Positions 16,242-24,002 of a DNA stretch of 38,420 nt are shown piece by piece (positions within the stretch are counted from its first letter, which is position 1; each line of letters begins with the position of its first letter). The notes under the pieces are model-generated. The model worked only from the letters and a program-made list of their open reading frames with translations. It did not search any database and was not told the origin of the DNA. The DNA comes from Candidatus Latescibacterota bacterium. Lineage in GTDB: Bacteria > Krumholzibacteriota > Krumholzibacteriia > WVZY01. The stretch is taken from assembly GCA_011772205.1 (NCBI GenBank), contig WVZY01000019.1, forward strand, positions 1 to 38,420. Direction: 5' to 3'. The translations under genes were made by a program, and so were the position numbers.

Positions 16242-17091
16242 CTCTGTGGTGCTCTGCCTGCTCTTTCTCGCGTACTGCAGCTCAGGCGAAAAGGCGTCCA
16301 CTCCCACTTCAGGTTCTGCATTCATCTATACTTCCTCAGCGGTCGAGGGCCTGGCTTCAGCACTCGGCCGGACTTTCGAAGGCTATTACCCCGCAGCACG
16401 TATCGATTTCAGTTCTCTCCGCACACGTGCCGCGGTCGAGTCCCTTCTTTTCGGCACGCCGCAGGAGATCTTCCTGGACCGGCCGCTCGTGCCGGCCGAA
16501 TCCCTGGCGGCCGCACAGAACGGCATTCCCATCTATGAATATCCAGTGGCAACACTGCCACTCTATTTTGCGGTACATCCAGAGAACTCCGTGCAGGCGA
16601 TCGATTCGGTTGCTCTTCGCAAGTTTTTGACCGGGGCCTGGGAAAGCTGGAGTGAAATCGGCGGTCCGAATATCCCATGCCATCCTTATCTCCCGCTCCC
16701 CGGGGAAGGAGGCTGGGAAGCGTGCATGAATTACTTCGGATTGTTGGATACCGTCATTGCGGTCGTCTGCACGACGCAAACGGACCTCTTGAAAAAAGCG
16801 GAAGCAGATCCGGGAGCGCTGGCTGTCCTTGCACTACCCATCAAGCAGACATCCCTTCGTAAGCTCTGGTGGCGGACGGGCAGCATCGAAATCCCACCCA
16901 ATATCAAAACCATTGTCGAGGAGCCCCGTTACCCCTTCATGCTCACCATTACCTACATAACGAACCGGCAGAAGAAGGATGTGGCGGCCGGCTTTCTCAC
17001 CTTCATCGTATCCAATTCCGGCCAGAAAGTGGTCGCCAACGCGGGTTACCGTCCGGCGACCATTCCCGTACGTATTATCGAAATGTTTTAA
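16216..17091 (+). CDS. PstS-like substrate-binding lipoprotein
   Basis: About 291 residues. Resembles phosphate-type ABC substrate-binding proteins (PBP-like superfamily) and probably sits in the periplasm attached to a membrane. The frame is open from 16153, but ATG 16216 gives a lipoprotein signal (RKIAKPSSVVLCLLFLAYC, Cys21). The residue before the Cys is Tyr, which is unusual for a lipobox. Family features are FIYTSSAVEGLASALGRTFE, IDFSSLRTRAAVESLLFG, VALRKFLTGAWESWSEIGG and a closing FLTFIVSNSGQKVVANAGYRP, typical of PstS C-termini. No pst transporter genes are nearby. Its placement after the TonB module suggests a link to TonB-dependent uptake. Overlap with the upstream small gene implies coupled translation. 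Confidence 0.75.
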   Translation: MSRKIAKPSSVVLCLLFLAYCSSGEKASTPTSGSAFIYTSSAVEGLASALGRTFEGYYPAARIDFSSLRTRAAVESLLFGTPQEIFLDRPLVPAESLAAAQNGIPIYEYPVATLPLYFAVHPENSVQAIDSVALRKFLTGAWESWSEIGGPNIPCHPYLPLPGEGGWEACMNYFGLLDTVIAVVCTTQTDLLKKAEADPGALAVLALPIKQTSLRKLWWRTGSIEIPPNIKTIVEEPRYPFMLTITYITNRQKKDVAAGFLTFIVSNSGQKVVANAGYRPATIPVRIIEMF

Positions 17092-17375
17092 AGCGCGGCC
17101 GGTGGCTGGCTGGAGCCCAAATTCCGGTTTGTTCGCGATGATTATAGCTTGCGAATGAAATTAATCTCAATCCATCAACAGATTGTTACGACTCATCTCG
17201 TAAAGCGCTTTACTATTAACATAATTCAACGTGTTCATCGTGCCTCGTTCACCCCCCGGCTCATGGTCCTCGCGCGCGTCTCAAGTTATAGCGCGCTGCG
17301 GAAATCGCATCGGAGCGAACGAGACACGCCCACCGTCCATTTTTGACGGATAAAGGTTAATTATTGGAAAACATT
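17092..17375. other. Convergent intergenic region
   Basis: Lies between the PstS-like gene (plus) and the methyltransferase gene (minus). A small hairpin CCGTC-CATTTTT-GACGG near 17334-17350 could terminate the minus-strand transcript. A G+C-rich stretch around 17250-17330 contains several short GCGC palindromes. No gene is supported. Confidence 0.35.
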
Positions 17376-18134
17376 TCACGGCTGCTTGATCGCCTTAATC
17401 CAAAGATATTGGCTACCCTCTCCTTCGAGACTTAAAATCTTCAACCCCCCTGCTATGCAGGCCTGGTCGATCTGTGGAACCGTCGTCCGGGAACCTTGCC
17501 ATGCCGGTGAGTCCAGGTCTCTTGGCCCGGTCACTGCCGTGGCCTCGCGTTCTTCACGCCGCCGGAGTTTGTTCAACAAAGTCGCGCCCCTTGATCGAAT
17601 GCGCAGCACCGAACGGATACTGCGCGGCATATTGTTCACCTGAAAATAAAAATGCCCGCCTGTTTTTAGAACTCTTCCTGCCTCGCGAATATAACCCGCA
17701 GTGATTCTTGGATCGGGTATGTGCTGAAAAGTGATATATGAAAACACAAAATCAAACGAGGAATCATCGAAGTTGCTTAAATCGCAGCCATTGCCAACAT
17801 GCAGGCCGACGTTTCCATATTCTGCGAGGTTTTCCTCGGCCTGCGAAATCATCTCAGGTGATACGTCAATGCCATCTACCCGGCGGAACCGCTCCGAAAA
17901 ATACGCGGTCATTCGGCCAATTCCGCATCCGATCTCAAGAACCGTTTCCTCGCCGGTGAAATCGATTTGGGACTCGCCTAGAAATCGTTCGGCAAGGATC
18001 CTGCCCCATTTCCAAAATTCCTCCGGGTCCTGCTCGTCGTAAGGCCGATACGATGACACGTAGTACAACGCATTCTCACGTGCTTTGCTGTCCCAGAAGG
18101 AACGCATCAACTCGCTGGTCCGTCTCTTCTTCAT
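17376..18134 (-). CDS. Class I SAM-dependent methyltransferase
   Basis: About 252 residues from the chosen start. Methylates an unknown acceptor using S-adenosylmethionine. Motif I is VLEIGCGIGRMTAYFSERF, followed by the acidic VDGIDVSPEMISQAEENL, then FDFVFSYITFQHIPDP as motif IV and GRVLKTGGHFYFQVNN as the later motif. These place it with small-molecule or lipid/glycan methyltransferases of the UbiE/type-11 class. The frame is open to 18248, but that would overlap the upstream sulfatase-like gene. ATG 18134, with AGGA upstream, leaves a 58-base gap and starts MKKRRTSELMRSFWD, a better N-terminus. It is probably co-transcribed with the sulfatase-fold gene. Confidence 0.86.
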   Translation of the reverse strand: MKKRRTSELMRSFWDSKARENALYYVSSYRPYDEQDPEEFWKWGRILAERFLGESQIDFTGEETVLEIGCGIGRMTAYFSERFRRVDGIDVSPEMISQAEENLAEYGNVGLHVGNGCDLSNFDDSSFDFVFSYITFQHIPDPRITAGYIREAGRVLKTGGHFYFQVNNMPRSIRSVLRIRSRGATLLNKLRRREEREATAVTGPRDLDSPAWQGSRTTVPQIDQACIAGGLKILSLEGEGSQYLWIKAIKQP

Positions 18135-18192
18135 CGAGGAGTCCTGAACAGTCGACTTCTTGGAGCCCGCTCGAGTCAATCCCCGGCCGCAA

Positions 18193-19599
18193 TTACATGT
18201 ATCCCAGATTTCGCAGCTCTTTCTCGATCTTTTCCCGCTCTTCGGCATCCTGTTCCGGCAGAGGCTTGCTCAGGAGTTTCGCTTTATCACTCTCTTCGAG
18301 GTGCTGCTCGAGCAATGCCGCCAAGGGGCGAATCCGCTGACGCTGCTTGGCCAGGTTCACCCTCTCGCCGGGATCAGTGGCAAGATCGTACAGCTCGTCT
18401 TTTAACTTGCCGATCCAAAGCAACCGAAGCCGTGACTTCAACCGCTTGAGCAAAGAATGATGCCGGCCGAGCCGGGTGTGAATCCACTTCAAGTTGTCGA
18501 GGCGGACAACCGACTTGAACGTGCCGATGCTGAAGACTGGTTCTGGCGGGCCTCCGGCCGCACGCCTGGCCACAGCCGTTTGGAGATCGAGTGCGGCAAT
18601 CTGTTCGGGTATCTCGGCCGCGCCGGCCAGACACAGCAAGCTTGGAAGGATTTGCACGTGGCTGATTGGCAGGTCTGTTCGCTTGGCTAGAGGCTCCGAG
18701 GGATCGTGAATGATACCCACCGTGCGAATCACTTCATCGTACACGTTGGCATCACCGTGCCCGAAAAAGCCGTGATCCCAGAATTCTTCTCCATGGTCCG
18801 ACAGGATGGCGACGATCGTGTCATCCAGCATGCCAAGACGTTGGAGCGCCTCGTATACACGGGAAATCATATCGTCGGTATACTTGATCGATGCGTCATA
18901 CTTGTCGACGATCCAATTGCGCGATTTCTCGTCCACGCGCCGCCTGCGCGTGTTGATGTCATTGATGAGCTTTTTCAAGTGCGGGATGGGAGACTTCTGG
19001 CCGGAACCGCTACCGTCCCAACGTTCCAGATGCTGTGGGAAAAAGGAATCTCTAATTCCGGGATCGACATCATTGGCATCGACCGTATCAAAAAGCCCGG
19101 CGTACTCATCGGGCAGGCGATAAGGAATGTGCGGCCCATCGTAATGCAGAAAGAGGCAGAAAGGTTTCTTTTTTCCGTTTTTCTCCAGCCATTCGATCGC
19201 TCCATCGCTTATGGCCCGGGGCAGATCCTTGCTGTAATTGAAACTTCGCGTTTCGGTAACCGCCTCCAGTTCCCCCCAGATACGGGCCAGTAGATTTTTG
19301 AAGAACCGGAAAGAAACCACTCCCTCCGCGCAAACACTGTTCGCATCGAGAACGGTTTTGACAGGCGAAACGTGTGCCTGGGAATAAAAATTAACGATAT
19401 CGGGACGGCTTAGATAGGTGGCCGTGAACAGGGACGTGAATGCAGGCGCAGTAAAATTCGATGTCGAATAGCATGCGTCGAGCACAAGACTCTTTTTTGC
19501 CAGGCTGTCCAGAAAAGGGGATGTCGGCCGCTGATAACCATAGCAGCCGAGATGATCGGCCCTGAGGGTGTCCACGACGATGAGAATGATGTTGCGCAT
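18193..19599 (-). CDS. Sulfatase/alkaline-phosphatase-fold hydrolase with Thr nucleophile position
   Basis: About 468 residues, typical sulfatase length. N-terminal metal site IILIVVDTLRADHLGCYGY (Asp10 and neighbours) and distal site AILSDHGEEFWDHGFFGHG are both present. The nucleophile region reads NFTAPAFTSLFTA. Where true sulfatases have C/S-x-P-S/A-R (Cys or Ser becoming formylglycine) this protein has Thr50, and Phe54 replaces the Arg. It is therefore unlikely to be a formylglycine sulfatase and may be a phosphotransferase or phosphodiesterase of the same superfamily, like enzymes that decorate surface glycans or lipids. No signal peptide or membrane helix is seen, so it may be cytoplasmic. 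ATG start with GGAG upstream. The methyltransferase follows on the same strand. Confidence 0.82.
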   Translation of the reverse strand: MRNIILIVVDTLRADHLGCYGYQRPTSPFLDSLAKKSLVLDACYSTSNFTAPAFTSLFTATYLSRPDIVNFYSQAHVSPVKTVLDANSVCAEGVVSFRFFKNLLARIWGELEAVTETRSFNYSKDLPRAISDGAIEWLEKNGKKKPFCLFLHYDGPHIPYRLPDEYAGLFDTVDANDVDPGIRDSFFPQHLERWDGSGSGQKSPIPHLKKLINDINTRRRRVDEKSRNWIVDKYDASIKYTDDMISRVYEALQRLGMLDDTIVAILSDHGEEFWDHGFFGHGDANVYDEVIRTVGIIHDPSEPLAKRTDLPISHVQILPSLLCLAGAAEIPEQIAALDLQTAVARRAAGGPPEPVFSIGTFKSVVRLDNLKWIHTRLGRHHSLLKRLKSRLRLLWIGKLKDELYDLATDPGERVNLAKQRQRIRPLAALLEQHLEESDKAKLLSKPLPEQDAEEREKIEKELRNLGYM

Positions 19600-19935
19600 T
19601 CAATTATCTCCGAATTCGGTGCTGGTCGAAGCTGCGCTTGATGCTTTTGCTCGCTGATTTTTTGGGCGCAGAATGTCAACTCTGCGTTTTGGCACTTTAA
19701 TTAATGATCTTATCAAATCGTTGACTTTCGGGCAACAGTGGAGCTTGCGACAAATCTCAGAGACTGGTAGTGCAGGTCAATACTCTCGGTTTCGTTGGCA
19801 AATTCTCTATGAAGCAGATAATGAGGATTTCAAAGACCGCAAAATTAACCCGACCTTCAGGCGTTCAGCCCGGATTATCGCTCTCAGCGCTTAATGATAC
19901 TAGCCAATCATGTGCAAGGCGCACTCATTTTTCAG
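19600..19935. other. Intergenic stretch at the edge of the A+T-rich island
   Basis: Separates the sulfatase-like gene from the polytopic membrane protein gene. Base composition shifts here from G+C-rich to A+T-richer sequence. It should hold the promoter of the sulfatase-like gene. Short frames without ribosome-binding sites are present; I see no gene or clear repeat. Confidence 0.35.
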
Positions 19936-21405
19936 TTACTCTCTCAATGCCTGAAACCATTCCGTTTTGTCGGTAATGGATCCTTCGTCGTACACAAAGA
20001 CAAAAATTGGTGGGGCTTCTCCAGCTCCGCTCTCTATAGCGGCATCGATCAAGCTGGCCTCGTCTGTTACAGTACGCGTCTGCAGGGAGGGAGCGTCATA
20101 CCATACTCGGAAAGCGGCATCCACATTATGTTGGCCTTTGAATAGTCCCCCCATGCTGCAAAATGAATTTTGTTCGGTCTTATCAATAAAATAGAGGGTA
20201 GCTCCTCGAGGAAGATCAGGGTATCGAGTGGTGACCCCCTCAATAACGTTCCTGATATATCCTCCCCATTGCCACCAACGACTACTGCTCAATTTTATGA
20301 ATAGTAGAGAGTTGCCGATGATGGCCCACACTAAAACACCGTAGAAAAGCAAAGTAGCGCGCTTTGAATTAATGCTAAGCACTTGTTTAAACAGTGCAGC
20401 GGCAGCAAATGCTATTCCAAAAGCTGGAATGTACAACCACGTAGGTGAAGTCCAATGTAAGGATAAAACGGGCAGAGTCGCAACTAACGCTAAGAACAAT
20501 CCCCAGGCAATCAGCTTGAGCGTCCACTTTGGGGGTTTGTTGATCAGCAACGCTGGTATAGCTAGCAGTAATACTCCTGCTGGCAGAAATCCCAGCTGTA
20601 GTGCAAAAAACACAATGCCATCAGCAAGATTGTTCAGAGAGAATATATAACCCCCCTCTCCCAATAGTGACCGTGCACCAGCTGAATTCCGCATGAGTAC
20701 ATAGATCACGAACAGAATAAAAAATGACATATAAACAGGTAATCTTTTCGCAACAGCCGCCAATTTACGGGGTGTTCCGGACCGCAGCAATAGAACATCG
20801 TAGGCCAATACTGTGGGGATCACAATAACAGTAATTTCTCTGGATAGTAGGCCTAATACAAAAAATACTAAGGAGAGAATGTAGAAAAGGACTGCTTTAT
20901 GAGTGGCATCCGCAGACTTGATATAAAAGAAAAGGGTAGCAATGATAAATACACCTGAAAGAACAGTATTTATTCCTGCGATCCAATTCACTGTATATAG
21001 ATATGTATTACCTTGGAGTAGAAACAAAAGGATTGCAGAATATGCGCCCAGTAAATCTCCCAGTATATGTCTTGCTAGAAGATAAAATAGGTACAAATTC
21101 AAAAAGAAAATAAGAATAATTGTTACAAAGTAGCCCAACGGCTTTAATCCAAAGACAAGCAAATGAATCCAGAAGAATAACTTGCTCGTAGGCCGATAAT
21201 GTCTGTCGCCATCGACCTTGGTGAAAACTTTGATGGGATCATTCACAGTATCAAACTTTGCCGTTTGAAGTTCAAAGAAGTCGTCAGATCGGAAAAACCC
21301 CAACCAAGCTGCAACGAGCAAGATAAACAATGCAATACAAGCGATGACAATACATGTGCGTTTCAGAGTAGCGGTCCTATGATGCACAAGTGGTATCCTT
21401 TCCAA
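19936..21405 (-). CDS. Polytopic membrane protein, glycosyltransferase-like (GT-C type)
   Basis: About 489 residues with roughly ten to twelve predicted membrane helices. Probably a lipid-linked-sugar glycosyltransferase of the GT-C fold. After the first helix (CIVIACIALFILLVAAWLGF) comes RSDDFFEL with Asp41-Asp42, the position of the catalytic acidic pair in the first periplasmic loop of GT-C enzymes. It is followed by DRHYRPTSKLFFW. The C-terminal 110 residues form a soluble domain. The frame starts with TTG at 21405; a GTG 18 bases further in has GGAAAGGA before it and could be the true start. Codon use is A+T-richer than in genes before 19600, fitting an acquired polysaccharide locus. The exact family is not certain. 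Confidence 0.65.
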   Translation of the reverse strand: MERIPLVHHRTATLKRTCIVIACIALFILLVAAWLGFFRSDDFFELQTAKFDTVNDPIKVFTKVDGDRHYRPTSKLFFWIHLLVFGLKPLGYFVTIILIFFLNLYLFYLLARHILGDLLGAYSAILLFLLQGNTYLYTVNWIAGINTVLSGVFIIATLFFYIKSADATHKAVLFYILSLVFFVLGLLSREITVIVIPTVLAYDVLLLRSGTPRKLAAVAKRLPVYMSFFILFVIYVLMRNSAGARSLLGEGGYIFSLNNLADGIVFFALQLGFLPAGVLLLAIPALLINKPPKWTLKLIAWGLFLALVATLPVLSLHWTSPTWLYIPAFGIAFAAAALFKQVLSINSKRATLLFYGVLVWAIIGNSLLFIKLSSSRWWQWGGYIRNVIEGVTTRYPDLPRGATLYFIDKTEQNSFCSMGGLFKGQHNVDAAFRVWYDAPSLQTRTVTDEASLIDAAIESGAGEAPPIFVFVYDEGSITDKTEWFQALRE

Positions 21406-21586
21406 TTACTCTTTCCCTATTGACATCTTCGTACTCAAGTGGATCTCAATATACCATGTAGCCCATGAATCTGTCTGTCATGATTGTACCATATTCTAAG
21501 TTGGTGAAAGTCTGCACAGAGAACGCTACAGGCAACCCGCAGGTCGATAAAGACTTATCGGGAGTAGGGCCTACCGACCAACATGA

Positions 21587-21705
21587 GTTCGTTCCCGCAT
21601 TGGATTAGATGCGCACTGGTCGCTCGGCAGCCCGACGCCAGCGGATGTCTACCACGGCCGTGCCCGTGAGATCCTCACGGCCCGCGAGCTACTCAAAATA
21701 CAAAC
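21587..21705 (+). pseudogene. 3' remnant of a transposase
   Basis: One frame reads HWSLGSPTPADVYHGRAREI followed by LTARELLK. This resembles the C-terminal end of rve-type transposases (RPHSALG..TPADVY.GR). It is only about 40 codons long, preceded by an in-frame TGA, and is cut by the left end of the IS481-type element at 21706. The sequence from 21406 to 21586 shows no gene. Confidence 0.45.
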
Positions 21706-22714
21706 TGCAGGAATACCAGACCTTCTGAGACACATTATGCTGTTTTCTTAATGGACAATGGGAGGTCGTATTCATGAAGAAAGAACTTGCTGAAGCTCTG
21801 GTGATCCGGCGGAAAATGTTCATTGTGCTGTATGCCAGGGACGCCCGAAACATCCGTAAAGCGTGTCAAGAGGCCGGTGTTCCACGATCGACGTTCTATC
21901 GTTGGAAGAAAGCCTTTGAGAAGGACGGCGTAGAAGGCCTGATGCGCAAAAAGCCCATCGCAAAGAGCCATCCACGGCAGCTCCCGCCGGAAGTCGTCGA
22001 GAAAATCCTTCATCTCAGACACACCTATCATCTCGGTCCGCAGAGAATCACCTGGTACCTCGAACGCTATCACGGGGTTGAGACCTCGTGTTCGAGCGTC
22101 TATCGCACGCTCGTTCGACATGGTCTGAGGCGCTTGCCGAGAAAAGTGGGGCGTCGGGCGATTCACACTCGTCGCTACGCGAAACAAGTTCCGGGTCATC
22201 ACATCCAAGTGGACGTGAAGTTCCTGACTCTTAAAACCGCCGGCGGCAGAAAAATCCGTCGTTTTCAATACACGGCCGTCGATGACGCCACTCGGGTGAG
22301 GGCACTCAAGATCTACAAGCGTCACAATCAGAAAAGTGCCATCAATTTCGTTGATTACGTGATCGAAAAGTTCCCGTTTCGCATCCATACGATCCGAACC
22401 GACCGGGGACACGAATTTCAAGCGCACTTCCACTGGCATGTTGAAGACAAGGGGATCAGGCATGTCTATATCAAACCGCGCACGCCACAGCTCAACGGGA
22501 AGGTCGAGAGATCCCACCGTTCAGACCAGGAGGAATTCTATCAGTTGCTCACCTACACGAACGATGTGGATCTAAACAAGAAATTGGCGGAGTGGGAAAA
22601 CTTTTACAACTACAACCGGCCACACGGCGCGTTCAACGGAAAAGCACCTTACGAGGCACTGAGGAGTATGTTAAGGTAACTAGAGGTTTGTCCCATAAGG
22701 TGCGCGATATCACA
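21706..22714 (+). mobile_element. IS481-type insertion sequence, about 1.0 kb
   Basis: Carries one complete transposase gene. The left end TGCAGGAATACCAGACCTTC..GAGACA (from 21706) and the complement of the right end (22689-22714) form an imperfect inverted repeat: CCTTNTGNGACA is shared, and both ends begin TG. The terminal third base here is C where the related copy at 38359 has T. I see no clear target duplication. It has inserted between two older transposase fragments. Confidence 0.75.
21774..22679 (+). CDS. IS481-family DDE transposase, intact
   Basis: About 301 residues. Cuts and rejoins element ends during transposition. An N-terminal helix-turn-helix region (RNIRKACQEAGVPRSTFYRWKK) precedes the integrase-core domain from about residue 130. 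Catalytic residues are Asp147 (QVDVKFL), Asp210 (RTDRGHEF) and Glu245 (NGKVERSHR), with 35-residue spacing of the last pair. The C-terminus has NYNRPHGAFNGKAPYEAL. ATG start with GGGAGG upstream. No frameshift is seen, so it may be active. Confidence 0.93.
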   Translation: MKKELAEALVIRRKMFIVLYARDARNIRKACQEAGVPRSTFYRWKKAFEKDGVEGLMRKKPIAKSHPRQLPPEVVEKILHLRHTYHLGPQRITWYLERYHGVETSCSSVYRTLVRHGLRRLPRKVGRRAIHTRRYAKQVPGHHIQVDVKFLTLKTAGGRKIRRFQYTAVDDATRVRALKIYKRHNQKSAINFVDYVIEKFPFRIHTIRTDRGHEFQAHFHWHVEDKGIRHVYIKPRTPQLNGKVERSHRSDQEEFYQLLTYTNDVDLNKKLAEWENFYNYNRPHGAFNGKAPYEALRSMLR

Positions 22715-22795
22715 ACCTCAACGCTGAGAAAATTGTGTGCAAGATGATTTTCAGCATGAGATGTATGATATAAGGGATTAAGGGTAAGTGAAAAT

Positions 22796-23014
22796 TTGGC
22801 AAGGCAGGGGAAGCTCAGAGATGAGCTCTTGAATCGGGAGATATTTTATACGGTCACAGGGGCCCAGGTGCTGGTCGAACGATGGCGGCGAGATTGCAAC
22901 TGGCACCGGCCTCATAGTTCGTCGGGATACCGGCCGCCGGCGCCAGAAGCCATCGAGCCGGTGCATTTCATGTCCGTTGGAGACAGTCCGAGAATTACGC
23001 AAAAACTAATTTAA
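22796..23014 (+). pseudogene. C-terminal remnant of an IS3-family transposase
   Basis: About 72 codons matching the last part of IS3-type integrases: GKLRDELLNREIFYT, then QVLVERWRRDCNWHRPHSSS and GYRPPAPEAIEP. The catalytic core upstream is missing, and homology ends abruptly near 22795, about 80 bases beyond the IS481 right end. No start codon with a ribosome-binding site is present. It is a non-functional relic showing repeated insertion at this spot. Confidence 0.8.
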
Positions 23015-23118
23015 AATGTGGTACAATTATGTGGGGCGGGTCACTGAAGTTGCCATGGAAACCGAAAAGAATGCCCAAAACTAGCTCAGCACTGGATTAA
23101 AGAATAGGGTAAGGTCAA

Positions 23119-23877
23119 ATGTTCAAGAATAAGAAGATAGTAGTCGTGATGCCGGCATACAACGCCGAGCATACTTTGATTAACACTTACAACGAAGTGA
23201 TTGAACAAGAAATAGTAGACTTGATAATCATAGTTGATGATGTCAGTAAAGACAATACTGTACGTATAGCGAAGAACTTAGAAAAAGTGAGAGTGTTTGT
23301 CCACGAGCAGAATAAAGGATATGGTGCCAACCAAAAAACCTGTTATAAACTCGCACTCGAAGAAAAAGCGGATATCGTCATTATGGTTCATGCAGACTAT
23401 CAATACACTCCAAAGCTTATCCCCGCGATGGCTGGCATGATTGCCAGCGGTCTATACGAATGCGTTTTAGGCTCACGTATATTAGGCGGTTTCGCTCGCC
23501 AAGGCGGTATGCCACTCTGGAGATACATTTCTAATCGAGTCTTGACTCTGATTTCGAATTTGCTAATGGGCGCAAAATTATCGGAATACCATACAGGCTA
23601 TAGGGCATTTTCGAGGGAACTCCTGGAGTCTTTGCCGCTGGAACATAATTCTGATGATTTTGTATTTGATAATCAAATACTCGCTGAGATCATTTGGAAG
23701 GGAAAAATGATAGCGGAAATTACATGCCCAACTATCTATCATACAGAAGCTTCCTCCATCAATTTCATTAGAGGCGTGAAGTATGGTTTTGGTTGCCTGG
23801 CAACAAGCTTTTTGTTTCTTCTCTGCAAGGTGGGATTGATGAAATCGCGACTATTCCCGCGCACAAAGGAAACGTAA
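23119..23877 (+). CDS. Glycosyltransferase family 2 (dolichyl-phosphate-mannose-synthase-like)
   Basis: About 252 residues. Probably moves a sugar from a nucleotide donor to a polyprenyl-phosphate carrier, which could feed the GT-C proteins nearby. The GT-A motifs are VVVMPAYNAEHTL at the N-terminus, VDLIIIVDDVSKDNTV (Asp-Asp donor site; a Val replaces the usual Gly/Ala/Ser), NKGYGANQKTCY and VHADYQYTP as the DXD-equivalent. SEYHTGYRAFSRELLESLPL and DDFVFDNQIL complete the family. One hydrophobic C-terminal segment (FGCLATSFLFLLCKVGL) may anchor it. ATG start with AAGGTCAA upstream. It is A+T-rich like its neighbours. Confidence 0.88.
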   Translation: MFKNKKIVVVMPAYNAEHTLINTYNEVIEQEIVDLIIIVDDVSKDNTVRIAKNLEKVRVFVHEQNKGYGANQKTCYKLALEEKADIVIMVHADYQYTPKLIPAMAGMIASGLYECVLGSRILGGFARQGGMPLWRYISNRVLTLISNLLMGAKLSEYHTGYRAFSRELLESLPLEHNSDDFVFDNQILAEIIWKGKMIAEITCPTIYHTEASSINFIRGVKYGFGCLATSFLFLLCKVGLMKSRLFPRTKET

Positions 23878-24002
23878 TAAATAAATGGAAGTCATGACCT
23901 CGGCATCTTATTTGCGTGACGACGAACAATCTTGAAATATCGGCCGATTCATCGTAATATCTCTTCTGAAATCCAAATTCTACTCCCCCGACAACGATCC
24001 AC

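Noticed and set aside
21735-22517. 260-codon minus-strand frame in the IS481-type element
   Set aside because: It is antisense to an intact DDE transposase with all catalytic residues.
23119-23877. Inactivating change in the GT2 donor site (VDDVSKDN)
   Set aside because: The Asp pair is kept and the Val replaces a variable small residue; this alone does not suggest loss of function.
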